Of a stretch of DNA of 59,663 nucleotides, positions 34,190-43,178 are shown piece by piece (within the stretch, counting starts at the first letter, position 1; each line of letters begins with the position of its first letter). Under the pieces are notes generated by a model that was not told the DNA's origin, searched no databases, and was given only the letters and a program-made list of their open reading frames with translations. Origin of the DNA: an uncultured Bacteroidia bacterium (GTDB lineage Bacteria > Bacteroidota > Bacteroidia > Bacteroidales > UBA932); assembly GCA_902774145.1 (NCBI GenBank), contig CACYHC010000034.1, positions 1-59,663 on the forward strand, in the 5' to 3' direction. The position numbers and the translations under genes were made by a program.

Positions 34190-34882
34190 ATGAAAGGACT
34201 GAAAATCTGCCTGAGCATTCTGCTTTTCTGCGTTGCGGTGTTCCTCGTATGGCGCATTTATTCCTCCATTATGGAGCCCGTGAACTTCAATAAGGAAAAG
34301 GCGTTCCGTGAGAGCGTGGCCATTTCCCGCCTCAAGGACATCCGTACCCTGCAGGTGGCGTTCAAAGGCACGTACAACCGCTTTGTCTCCACGCTGGACT
34401 CCCTGCAGAACTTCTACCGGAACGGGCAGATGTCCGTCATTATGCAGATCGGCTCCAACGACGACTCCCTGGCCGTCGCGCACACCGCCGCCATCAAGAA
34501 GAAGAATCCCAAGATCAAGGCTTCCGAGCTGTATCAGATGTACCTCGCCGGGGACAAGAACCTGGTGTTCGCCATCGAGAGCAAAGTGCCCGTGAAGGAA
34601 GCCGTGAAGGAAGACCTGACCGCCTCCTTCAACGTGGATTCCATCGCTTTCATCCCCTTCTCCGGTGGACAGGAAGTGGAAATGGAGGCCGTTACCCGTC
34701 AGGTTTCCGGCGTGCAGGTGCCCCTTTTCGAGGCCCGTATGCCCTACAAGAAACTCCTCATGGGGATGAACAACCAGCTCCGCATCAACCTGGACGCCGA
34801 GCGTCGCGACCAGAACAAGTATGAGGGGTTGCAGGTCGGCTCCGTGTCCCAACCTAACAATAACGCCGGTAACTGGGAATAA
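34190..34882 (+). CDS. Conserved membrane-anchored hypothetical protein
   Basis: 230 aa from ATG 34190; earlier in-frame codons fall within the divergent gene and promoter. An N-terminal membrane anchor (LKICLSILLFCVAVFLVWRIY) precedes a polar domain probably outside the cytoplasm with several KKK/charged stretches and a Asn-rich end. I recognise no enzyme motif. It ends in TAATG shared with the rsmD start, so the two are co-translated; conserved pairing with rsmD in Bacteroidales is my recollection rather than shown here. Confidence 0.75.
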   Translation: MKGLKICLSILLFCVAVFLVWRIYSSIMEPVNFNKEKAFRESVAISRLKDIRTLQVAFKGTYNRFVSTLDSLQNFYRNGQMSVIMQIGSNDDSLAVAHTAAIKKKNPKIKASELYQMYLAGDKNLVFAIESKVPVKEAVKEDLTASFNVDSIAFIPFSGGQEVEMEAVTRQVSGVQVPLFEARMPYKKLLMGMNNQLRINLDAERRDQNKYEGLQVGSVSQPNNNAGNWE

Positions 34883-35412
34883 TGAGGATTATCGGAGGGA
34901 AACTGAAGGGCAAGACCATCGTCCCGCCGAAATACTATCAAGCCCGTCCCACGACAGATTATGCCCGGGAGGGGCTTTTTAATGTCCTGGACAACACTTA
35001 CGAATTCGACGGCCTGAAGGTGCTGGACCTCTTTGGCGGCACCGGCGCGATTTCCTTCGAGTTCGCCTCCCGGGGCGTCGGGCACGTGTGGAGCGTGGAA
35101 ATGAAGCGCGAACACGCCGCCTTTATCCGCAGCGAAGCCGCCCGCCTGGGCCTAAACAATATTACGGCCGTCCACGCGAACGTCTTTGATTTCCTGCCGC
35201 TCTGCAAGGAGAAATTCGACCTGGTCTTCGCCGATCCGCCCTATGCCCTGGAAGGGTTGGAGACCATTCCCGACAAGGTCTTCGAGGCCGGGATCCTGCA
35301 TCCGGAGGCCTGGCTGATCCTGGAGCACGGCGCAGAGCACTCCTTCAAAGAACACCCGCACTTCCTCAGAGAAAAGGAGTACGGGCGTGTCCATTTTAGT
35401 TTCTTTGAATAA
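34882..35412 (+). CDS. rsmD: 16S rRNA (guanine966-N2)-methyltransferase
   Basis: 176 aa. It starts MRIIGGKLKGK, has RPTTDYAREGLFNVL, the SAM loop LDLFGGTGAISFE and the catalytic FADPPY. It methylates G966 of 16S rRNA in the 30S subunit using SAM. Its stop directly abuts that of the convergent pta gene, with no intergenic space and no hairpin. Confidence 0.95.
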   Translation: MRIIGGKLKGKTIVPPKYYQARPTTDYAREGLFNVLDNTYEFDGLKVLDLFGGTGAISFEFASRGVGHVWSVEMKREHAAFIRSEAARLGLNNITAVHANVFDFLPLCKEKFDLVFADPPYALEGLETIPDKVFEAGILHPEAWLILEHGAEHSFKEHPHFLREKEYGRVHFSFFE

Positions 35413-36420
<1,008 letters not shown>

Positions 36421-36421
36421 A

Positions 36422-37633
36422 TTACTTGTTTTTTACGATTTGCATGGTTTCCAGGGCAATCATCATCTCCTCTTCGGTAGGGATGAGCGCCACCTTGACG
36501 CGGGAGCCGGGGGCGGAAATCATTGCTTCCTCGCCGAAGGCCTTTTTGTTCGCGGCCTTGTCCAGTTCCACACCGGCGTAAGTCAGGTTCTCGCAGACCT
36601 GCTCGCGCACGACGCTGTTGTGCTCGCCGATGCCGGCGGTAAAGACGATGAGGTCCACACCATTCATCACGGCGATGTAGGAGCCCACCAGTTTGGTGAT
36701 GTCGTAACTGAGTTTCTTGAGGGCGAGGGCGGCGCGCTTGTCGCCCGCGGCAGCCGCTTCCTCGAGGTCCCGGCAGTCCGAACTGCGCCCGGAAATGCCC
36801 AGGAATCCGCTCTTCTTGTTCATCACGGCGGTCATCTCGTCCGGCGTCAGGTTCTCCTTCTTCATCACATAGGGGACGATGCTCGCGTCGATGGTGCCGC
36901 AGCGCGTACCCATAATCATGCCTTCCAGCGGGGTGAAGCCCATCGAGGTATCGACGCACTTGCCGTCCTGCACCGCGGTCACGGAACTGCCGTTTCCGAT
37001 GTGGCAGGTGATGATTTTCGAATGGGCGAGGTCCAGGCCCGCGAATTCGGCGCCCCGGCGGGACACATACTGGTGGCTGGTCCCGTGCGCGCCGTAGCGG
37101 CGGATGTGATATTTCGTGTAATATTCATAAGGAAGCGCGTACATATACGCGTAATCCGGCATCGTCTGGTGGAAAGCCGTGTCGAAGACGACGACCTGGG
37201 GCACCTTGGGAAGCACTTCGCTCACCGCGGCGATACCCAGCAGGTGGGCCGGGTTGTGGAGCGGGGCAAAGTCGCAGCAGATGCCGATTTTCTCGAGCAC
37301 GTCCTCATCCACGAGCACGCTGCCGGAGAAGAAGTCCGCACCCTGGACGATACGGTGGCCGACCGCGTCCACGTCGTCGAAACTCTGGAGCACGCCGTGC
37401 TTCGCGTCCACGAGGGCGTCCATCACCATCTTCATACCGATTTTGTGGTCCGGAATGGCGCACTCGGCGACATATTTGTCTTTCCCTTCCGGCTTGTGGG
37501 TGAGGCAGCCGTCGGGCAGGCCGATCTTTTCAACGAGGCCCTTGGCCTTGACACAGTAGGTTTTGGCGTCCTTCATATCCAGAAGCTGGTACTTGATGGA
37601 AGAGCTGCCGCAGTTGATAACAAGAATGATCAT
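36422..37633 (-). CDS. ackA: Acetate kinase
   Basis: 403 aa, full length. N-terminal VINCGSSSIKYQL, HRIVQGADFF, VFDTAFHQTMP, GAHGTSHQYVS, HIGNGSS, GTRCGTIDAS and VFTAGIGEHN are the acetokinase signatures. It makes ATP and acetate from acetyl phosphate. First gene of ackA-pta. A TATATTTG -7 box at 37660-37667 lies 26 nt upstream. Confidence 0.97.
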   Translation of the reverse strand: MIILVINCGSSSIKYQLLDMKDAKTYCVKAKGLVEKIGLPDGCLTHKPEGKDKYVAECAIPDHKIGMKMVMDALVDAKHGVLQSFDDVDAVGHRIVQGADFFSGSVLVDEDVLEKIGICCDFAPLHNPAHLLGIAAVSEVLPKVPQVVVFDTAFHQTMPDYAYMYALPYEYYTKYHIRRYGAHGTSHQYVSRRGAEFAGLDLAHSKIITCHIGNGSSVTAVQDGKCVDTSMGFTPLEGMIMGTRCGTIDASIVPYVMKKENLTPDEMTAVMNKKSGFLGISGRSSDCRDLEEAAAAGDKRAALALKKLSYDITKLVGSYIAVMNGVDLIVFTAGIGEHNSVVREQVCENLTYAGVELDKAANKKAFGEEAMISAPGSRVKVALIPTEEEMMIALETMQIVKNK

Positions 37634-37659
37634 TGTTCGCTTGGATTGGTTACAGACTA

Positions 37660-37667
37660 CAAATATA
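37660..37667 (-). promoter_or_regulatory. -7 box (TATATTTG) for ackA-pta
   Basis: TAnnTTTG match on the minus strand 26 nt before the ackA ATG. The -33 element is not clear. Confidence 0.55.
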
Positions 37668-37776
37668 CAAAATTTTTCGGCGGCGAAGTCTTTCAGACAA
37701 GCGGCCGGAAATTATTTTTCCGACAGGTTTGCGGAAAAATCAATTTCCGCGCCGCCTTTTCGCCGCCAACAACAAA

Positions 37777-38847
37777 TCACATGGTAGAAATAATCTCCAA
37801 CAAGCGGACAAGCAGGGAGGCGAGGCGATCGGTGAGGGCCGGGAGAAAGGTGGAAGGGCCGAGGAGGAGGGTGGCGAGGGCGCTCAGGATGAGCAGTTCC
37901 GTCAGCGGAAGGGCCAGCAGGTTGGTGAGCAGGAAATAGGGGGCGAAGGTGCCGAAACGCAGGGCCACCAGCGGCGCGGTGAAGACCTGGCAGGAAACGG
38001 AGAGCGCCGCGCTGTTCCACACCCAGCGGAAAGGGTTTTTACCGCCCTGCGGGGCCGGGTACCAGTCCTTCAGCAGCGGATAGACCAGGGCGATGCCCGC
38101 CATCGCGAGGTACGAGAGCTGAAACCCCACGGAACGGATGCTCAGCGGGGAGAAAAGCAGTTGCAGCGTCAGCGCGGCGAGCAGCACCGTCGTGAGGCTG
38201 CGCCGCCGTCCCGGGAAATGCCGGACCGTCTCCCCGATCAGGACGAAGAGACAGGCGCGGACCAGGGATGGGCTTCCCCCGGTCATCCAGGTGTAGAAAA
38301 CGCAGAGCAGCACCAGGACGACACTGCGGACGATACAGACGCCGGGGCGGTTGCCCAAAACGGAAAACAGGCGCGAGAACACCAGGTACAGGATGCCCAG
38401 GTGCAGGCCGGAAAGGGCGAGCAGATGGGAGGCGCCGGCGGCGCGGAAGGCGGCGGTGACCCCGGGGGTCAGCGCCGCCCGGTCGCCCGCGAGAAGGGCG
38501 CGGAGCAGGGGCGCGGTATGCGCCCCGGCGAAGGGCAGGGCTTCGATGCGGGCGACGAGCGCCCGGAGGGCGCCCCGCGCCGCCCTCCCCCAGCCGGGAC
38601 TCACGGCCATCGGCGCCGTCAGGGCCGACGTGGAGTACACCATAACGCCCAGCGCAAAGAAGAGCAGGAAGCCGATAAGGCCTTCCCGGGATGCGGGGCA
38701 GACCAGCAGGAACAGCAGCGCCAGCGCGGCCAGCGCAGCGGCGGTCAGCGCCGGAACGGCATACGCACCCCCCTGCAGCGGTGCACCCGCCGCTCCCGCC
38801 ACTCCCAGGGCAAAGGCCAGTGAGAGCAGCGCAAAGCCCCGTTTCAT
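37777..38847 (-). CDS. ComEC/Rec2 family membrane protein, channel domain only
   Basis: 356 aa. The competence domain is clear: GASHLLALSGLHLGILY, GGSPSLVRACLFVLIGE and the final helix pairs. About 10 membrane helices are visible. It lacks the C-terminal metallo-beta-lactamase domain of full ComEC and ends soon after the competence domain, so it may be a short natural form or truncated. The full-length protein imports single-stranded DNA. It is followed upstream by the PspC gene, 9 nt away. Confidence 0.85.
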   Translation of the reverse strand: MKRGFALLSLAFALGVAGAAGAPLQGGAYAVPALTAAALAALALLFLLVCPASREGLIGFLLFFALGVMVYSTSALTAPMAVSPGWGRAARGALRALVARIEALPFAGAHTAPLLRALLAGDRAALTPGVTAAFRAAGASHLLALSGLHLGILYLVFSRLFSVLGNRPGVCIVRSVVLVLLCVFYTWMTGGSPSLVRACLFVLIGETVRHFPGRRRSLTTVLLAALTLQLLFSPLSIRSVGFQLSYLAMAGIALVYPLLKDWYPAPQGGKNPFRWVWNSAALSVSCQVFTAPLVALRFGTFAPYFLLTNLLALPLTELLILSALATLLLGPSTFLPALTDRLASLLVRLLEIISTM

Positions 38848-38856
38848 AAAGGATTT

Positions 38857-39075
38857 CTACTGTTCCTCGGGCGCACCCGGGCTCAACGGCTCACCGGGAA
38901 TCACCAGCCAGCAGATGAGGTACACCCAGAAGCTCAGGCCGCCGGCCAGCAGCAACAAGGCCCAGATCAGGCGGATCCAGGTGGTATCGTACAGCCCGAA
39001 ATACCGTGCGAATCCGCCGCACACCCCGCCGATCCACCGGTCACTCACCGTAGTTCTAAACAACTTCTTTTCCAT
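38857..39075 (-). CDS. PspC domain protein
   Basis: 72 aa from ATG 39075. PspC core: LFRTTVSDRWIGGVCGGFARYFGLYDTTWIR, then two hydrophobic stretches (LIWALLLLAGGLSFWVYLICWLVIP). Small PspC proteins sit in the inner membrane and are linked to envelope stress. The TATCTTTG box (39080-39087) ends 4 nt before the ATG, so the message is probably leaderless. Confidence 0.88.
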   Translation of the reverse strand: MEKKLFRTTVSDRWIGGVCGGFARYFGLYDTTWIRLIWALLLLAGGLSFWVYLICWLVIPGEPLSPGAPEEQ

Positions 39076-39079
39076 GGAA

Positions 39080-39087
39080 CAAAGATA
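39080..39087 (-). promoter_or_regulatory. -7 box (TATCTTTG) for the PspC gene
   Basis: TAnnTTTG match 4 nt before the start codon at 39075. Confidence 0.6.
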
Positions 39088-39160
39088 GCAAACAATCTCC
39101 ACGAAACACCTTTGAGACCACAGATTTTTACAATTTATCCACATTTTTTACGATTTTTAA

Positions 39161-39168
39161 TATCTTTG
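39161..39168 (+). promoter_or_regulatory. -7 box (TATCTTTG) for the DUF362 gene
   Basis: TAnnTTTG match 7 nt before the ATG at 39176, divergent from the PspC promoter. A leader of at most a few bases is expected. Confidence 0.6.
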
Positions 39169-39175
39169 TAACAAT

Positions 39176-40318
39176 ATGGAAAAAGCAAAAGTATACTTTA
39201 CCGACCTGCGGACCAAGGAGTACGGGGACGGGCTGCCCAAAAAACTGCAGACGCTCATCCAGGCGGCGGGCATCGGGAACATCGATATGGACGGCAAGTT
39301 CGTCGCCATCAAAACCCACTTCGGGGAGTTGGGGAACGTCGCCTTCCTGCGCCCCAACTTCTCCAAGGCCGTGGCGGACGTGGTCAAGGAACTCGGCGGC
39401 AAGCCCTTCCTGACGGACTGCAACACGATGTATCCGGGCTTCCGCAAGAACGCCATCGAACACCTGTTCTGCGCCTGGGAGAACGGCTTTTCGCCGCTGA
39501 GCACCGGCTGTCCCATCCTCATCGCCGACGGCCTGAAGGGCACGGACGAAGTGGCCGTTCCGGTCGCGGGCGGCGAGTATGTCAAGGAAGCGAAAATCGG
39601 CCGCGCGGTGATGGACGCCGACGTCTTCATCAGCCTCAACCACTTCAAGGGGCACAATTTCGCCTCGCTGGGCGGCGCGCTCAAGAACATCGGCATGGGC
39701 TGCGGCTCGCGGGCCGGCAAGAAGGAGATGCACAGCAGCGGACAGGCGGAAATCAATCCGGACCTGTGCCGCGGCTGCCGCCAGTGCCTCAAGCAATGCG
39801 CCAACGGCGGCCTCCGCTTCGACGAAAAGACGAAAAAGATGCAGGTGGACCTGGCGCACTGCGTGGGCTGCGGACAGTGCCTCGGCGCGTGCAACTTCGA
39901 CGCCATCGGCTTCACCAATGACGAAGCGAACGAGCTCCTGAGCCGCAAAATCGCCGAATATGCGAAGGCGGTGGTGGACGGGCGCCCCAGCTTCCACATC
40001 ACGCTCGTGATGGACATTTCCCCGAGCTGCGACTGCCATTGCGAGAATGATACGCCGATGCTGCCGGATATCGGCATGTTCGCATCGACGGACCCGCTGG
40101 CGCTCGACCAGGCCTGCGTGGACGCTTGCGCGAAGGCGGAACCGCTGCCGGGGAGCCAGCTCTGGGAAGCCCTGCACGACGAACATTTCCACGAGCACGG
40201 AAACCTCTTCAACAACCTCCACCCGGAAAGCGACTGGAAGTCCTGCTTCGAACAGGCCGAAAAACTCGGCATCGGCACCCGGGAATATGAACTGATTACC
40301 ATAAATACCAAGAAATGA
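39176..40318 (+). CDS. DUF362 domain 4Fe-4S protein
   Basis: 380 aa. DUF362 domain (about 1-190, with KTHFGELGNVAFLRP, ISLNHFKGHNFASLGGALKNIGMGCGS) followed by two 4Fe-4S ferredoxin clusters (CRGCRQCLKQC near 200 and CVGCGQCLGAC near 228). The C-terminal part has a third cysteine group (CDCHC). An electron-transfer or cluster-handling role is likely; the exact reaction is unknown. It overlaps the downstream peptidase gene by 4 nt (ATGA). Confidence 0.88.
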   Translation: MEKAKVYFTDLRTKEYGDGLPKKLQTLIQAAGIGNIDMDGKFVAIKTHFGELGNVAFLRPNFSKAVADVVKELGGKPFLTDCNTMYPGFRKNAIEHLFCAWENGFSPLSTGCPILIADGLKGTDEVAVPVAGGEYVKEAKIGRAVMDADVFISLNHFKGHNFASLGGALKNIGMGCGSRAGKKEMHSSGQAEINPDLCRGCRQCLKQCANGGLRFDEKTKKMQVDLAHCVGCGQCLGACNFDAIGFTNDEANELLSRKIAEYAKAVVDGRPSFHITLVMDISPSCDCHCENDTPMLPDIGMFASTDPLALDQACVDACAKAEPLPGSQLWEALHDEHFHEHGNLFNNLHPESDWKSCFEQAEKLGIGTREYELITINTKK

Positions 40319-40989
40319 GCACTTCTGCGATTTGGATTCTTATGATTGCGGTGATGATCTTGAGTTTCATCATCCAACAGCGCCTGCAAAGCAAATTCGC
40401 CAAATATTCCAAGGTTCCCGCCGCCTATACGGGCGCCGAGATAGCCGAACTGATGCTCCGCCAAAACGGCATCACCGACGTCAAGGTCATCTCGACGAAG
40501 GGACAGCTGACGGACCACTACAATCCCGCCGACAAGACCATCAACCTCAGCGAGGGGGTGTTCGCGAGCCGGAGCGTGGCCGCCATCGCCGTGGCCGCCC
40601 ACGAAACGGGGCACGCCCTCCAGCACGCACAGGGCTATGCGCCGGTCAAACTCCGCTCCGCCCTGGTGCCCTTCGTCTCGTTTGCCAGCAGCATCGTGCA
40701 GTGGGTCCTGCTCGCCGGGGTCATCTTCGTGACCGCCTTCCCCGCCCTGCTCTGGGCCGGCATCGCACTCTTCGCCGTCACCACCCTCTTCAGTTTCGTC
40801 ACCCTTCCCGTCGAGGTGGACGCCAGCCGGCGGGCCGTGGATTGGCTTGAAGCACAAGGCGTTACAAATATCGAAACCCGCCCGATGGTGGAAGACGCCC
40901 TGCACTGGGCTGCCTATACCTATGTAGTGGCGGCCATCGGCTCCCTGGCTACTCTCCTTTACTATATCGGTATCGCGAGAAACCGCTAA
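40315..40989 (+). CDS. Zinc membrane metallopeptidase (Zn_peptidase_2, YugP-like)
   Basis: 224 aa. An N-terminal membrane helix, the zinc motif HETGHALQH near residue 99, two central hydrophobic hairpins (SIVQWVLLAGVIFVTAFPALL), PVEVDASRRAVDWL, and a terminal helix. The family are integral-membrane proteases of unknown substrate. It is co-translated with the DUF362 protein through an ATGA overlap. Confidence 0.9.
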   Translation: MSTSAIWILMIAVMILSFIIQQRLQSKFAKYSKVPAAYTGAEIAELMLRQNGITDVKVISTKGQLTDHYNPADKTINLSEGVFASRSVAAIAVAAHETGHALQHAQGYAPVKLRSALVPFVSFASSIVQWVLLAGVIFVTAFPALLWAGIALFAVTTLFSFVTLPVEVDASRRAVDWLEAQGVTNIETRPMVEDALHWAAYTYVVAAIGSLATLLYYIGIARNR

Positions 40990-40996
40990 TTAAAAT

Positions 40997-41027
40997 TTTG
41001 ATTATTGAAAATTTAGCCGTAATTTTG
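40997..41027 (+). promoter_or_regulatory. -33/-7 promoter for the HU gene
   Basis: TTTG at 40997-41000 and TAATTTTG at 41020-41027 with a 19-bp spacer, about 49 nt upstream of the ATG at 41077. Confidence 0.75.
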
Positions 41028-41076
41028 CATCCCGTTGCCTCAGAACAACCATATTTTACACAAAAAATAAACGAAA

Positions 41077-41355
41077 ATGACTAAAGCAGACATCGTTAAC
41101 GAAATCGCCAAGGAGAAGGGCCTCGAGAAGGTGGAAGTCCAGGCAGTTGTTGAAGCTTTCATGGAAAGCGTGAAGGGATCGTTGATCAGCGGTGAGCCCG
41201 TATATCTCAGGGGTTTCGGCAGCTTTATCATCAAGCACCGCGCCCAGAAGGCCGCACGCAATATCACCCGTAAAACCACCATCACCATCCCCGCGCACGA
41301 CATCCCCGCGTTCAAACCCGCCAAGAGCTTCGTCGCGCAGGTGAAGGTGAAATAA
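41077..41355 (+). CDS. HU/IHF family DNA-binding protein
   Basis: 92 aa. Canonical start MTKADIVNEIAKEKGLEKVEV, the LRGFGSFIIKHR turn before the DNA-binding arm, and the KPAKSFVAQV ending. It bends DNA as a nucleoid protein. A strong promoter lies upstream; the COX24-like small gene follows 13 nt downstream. Confidence 0.95.
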   Translation: MTKADIVNEIAKEKGLEKVEVQAVVEAFMESVKGSLISGEPVYLRGFGSFIIKHRAQKAARNITRKTTITIPAHDIPAFKPAKSFVAQVKVK

Positions 41356-41368
41356 AAACCCCAACATT

Positions 41369-41458
41369 ATGCCTAACGGAAAGAAGCATAAGAGGCACAA
41401 GATGGCGACCCATAAGCGTAAAAAGCGCTTGCGCCTCAACCGACACAAGAAGAAATAG
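41369..41458 (+). CDS. AURKAIP1/COX24-domain mini-protein
   Basis: 29 aa, starting MPNGKKHKRHKMATHKRKKR and ending RHKKK. More than half the residues are Lys, Arg or His. This matches the short Bacteroidota proteins annotated with the COX24_C domain, related to the mitochondrial small-subunit protein mS38, so a ribosome-associated role is likely. It sits between HU and RNase G. Confidence 0.85.
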   Translation: MPNGKKHKRHKMATHKRKKRLRLNRHKKK

Positions 41459-41530
41459 TCGAACGGAGGCCTGACGGTGGAACCGCCGGGCCTCAATTTT
41501 TATCACACAAAGTCCAACCCGAATTTTCCG

Positions 41531-43090
41531 ATGGAAACCGACAAAATCAAAGACCTGGTGGTGGATATTTCCCCATCAGAGGTTCGTATTGCGCTGATGG
41601 AGAACCATCGGCTCATCGAACTGGGCAGAGAGTCGGTCGGCGGGCAGAAGTTCTCCGTCGGGGACGTGTATCTGGGCAAAGTCCGGAAACTCCTCCCCGC
41701 CCTGAACGCCGCCTTCGTGGATATCGGTGACAAGAAGGACGCCTTCATTCATTATCTGGACCTGGGCCTTTATTTCAGCGCCTTCGACACCTTCGTCAAA
41801 GAGTGCCGCCCGGGGAAGGACTGGGGAAAACTCTATGCCGGCATCCCCCTGGGCGAACCCCTGGGCAAGGAAGGCAGGATAGAGGACATCCTCAAGCCAG
41901 GCCAGATGATCATGGGACAAATTGTCAAGGAACCGATTTCCACCAAGGGCTCCCGGCTGAGCGCGGAAATTTCACTGGCAGGACGCAACATTGTACTGCT
42001 CCCCTTCGGCGAGAAGGTGAGCATCTCCCAAAAAATCTCCTCGAAGGAGGAGAAAATCCGGCTGGAGACTCTCGTAAAGAACATTCTTCCCAAAAATTAC
42101 GGCGCCATCATCCGCACGGCTGCGGAAGGCAAGAACGCGGCCGTCCTGGTCGCGGAGCTCCGTTCCCTCATCGAAAAATGGGAAGGTTCGTGGAAGAAAG
42201 TCGCCGCCGGGAAAGGGGTGGGACTCCTGTTTACCGAGTATTCGAAAACCACCGCCACGCTGCGCGACCTGCTCAACGAGAGCTTCTCGAACGTTTACGT
42301 GAACGACGAGAAAGTCTATGAAGAGACGCGCCGCTATGTGTCGCTGATTTCCCCAGAACAGGAAAAAATCGTCAAACTCTACGAAGGCCGCAAGAACATC
42401 TTCGATTACTTCGAGGTCACACGCCAGATCAAGAGTTCCTTCGGACGGGTCGTGCCGATGAAGCAGGGCACCTACCTGGTCATCGAGACCACCGAGGCCC
42501 TGAACGTCATCGACGTCAATAGCGGCATCCGCACCAAGACCACGGACCACGAAGAGAACGCGTTCGAAGTCAACAAGTTCGCTGCGGAAGAAATCGCCCG
42601 GCAGCTGCGGCTGCGCGATATGGGCGGTATCGTCATCGTAGACTTCATCGACCTGGACAGCGCCGAACACCGGAACGAACTCTACAAGTACATGGTGTCG
42701 CTGATGGCGGAAGACCGTGCCAAGCACAACGTCCTTCCGCTGACGAAATTCGGCCTGATGCAGATTACCCGGCAGCGCATCCGCCCCGTAACGGAAATTA
42801 ACACCACCGAGCAGTGCCCCCTGTGCCACGGCACGGGCAAGATTGCATCGACGGTGGTGATCGACGAGCAAATCGAGCGCGAGCTCTCCGACCTCATCTC
42901 CGAAAAGGAACTGAAAAAGGTCGAAATCCGGGTCAGCCCCATTCTGGGCGCCTACCTCACGCGCGGCTGGAGCTCGTTCCTCTCGAAGTGGAAGAGAAAG
43001 TACAAATGCAAACTCCGCCTCAGCGAGGTCACGGAGTTCAGCGTCCTGCAGTATGAATTCCGAAACGAAAAAGGAGAGGTTCTGTCTTGA
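41531..43090 (+). CDS. rng: Ribonuclease G/E family endoribonuclease
   Basis: 519 aa from ATG 41531; the frame opens at 41477 but the N-terminus METDKIKDLVVDISPSEVRIALMENHRL is the expected one. S1-like domain (about 40-130, GDVYLGKVRKLLPALNAAFVDIG), the catalytic domain with DVNSGIRTK and VIVDFIDLDSAEHR (metal-binding aspartates), and the zinc-link CPLCHGTG near 430. It processes rRNA and decays mRNA. A strong terminator overlaps the stop codon. Confidence 0.94.
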   Translation: METDKIKDLVVDISPSEVRIALMENHRLIELGRESVGGQKFSVGDVYLGKVRKLLPALNAAFVDIGDKKDAFIHYLDLGLYFSAFDTFVKECRPGKDWGKLYAGIPLGEPLGKEGRIEDILKPGQMIMGQIVKEPISTKGSRLSAEISLAGRNIVLLPFGEKVSISQKISSKEEKIRLETLVKNILPKNYGAIIRTAAEGKNAAVLVAELRSLIEKWEGSWKKVAAGKGVGLLFTEYSKTTATLRDLLNESFSNVYVNDEKVYEETRRYVSLISPEQEKIVKLYEGRKNIFDYFEVTRQIKSSFGRVVPMKQGTYLVIETTEALNVIDVNSGIRTKTTDHEENAFEVNKFAAEEIARQLRLRDMGGIVIVDFIDLDSAEHRNELYKYMVSLMAEDRAKHNVLPLTKFGLMQITRQRIRPVTEINTTEQCPLCHGTGKIASTVVIDEQIERELSDLISEKELKKVEIRVSPILGAYLTRGWSSFLSKWKRKYKCKLRLSEVTEFSVLQYEFRNEKGEVLS

Positions 43091-43103
43091 ACCTCTTTTT
43101 TTT
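43075..43103 (+). terminator. Rho-independent terminator after rng
   Basis: Perfect 8-bp stem AGAGGTTC/GAACCTCT (43075-43082, 43089-43096) with a TGTCTT loop and an eight-T tail. It includes the rng stop codon at 43088-43090. Confidence 0.9.
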
Positions 43104-43178
43104 GACTTGGCACGGAGATTGACTATATTCGCAGACGGTATAAAAAACAGAATTTACTGACAAATTGACAGCAAACAG

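Noticed and set aside
33080-34852. N-terminal extension of the FKBP frame to 926 aa
   Set aside because: The extension is antisense to 34190-34882 and overlaps the DHH gene in another frame; a lipoprotein start at 33079 explains the protein.
39157-40905. 582-aa and 364-aa minus-strand frames
   Set aside because: Antisense to the DUF362 ferredoxin and Zn-peptidase genes, whose cysteine and HExxH motifs are intact.
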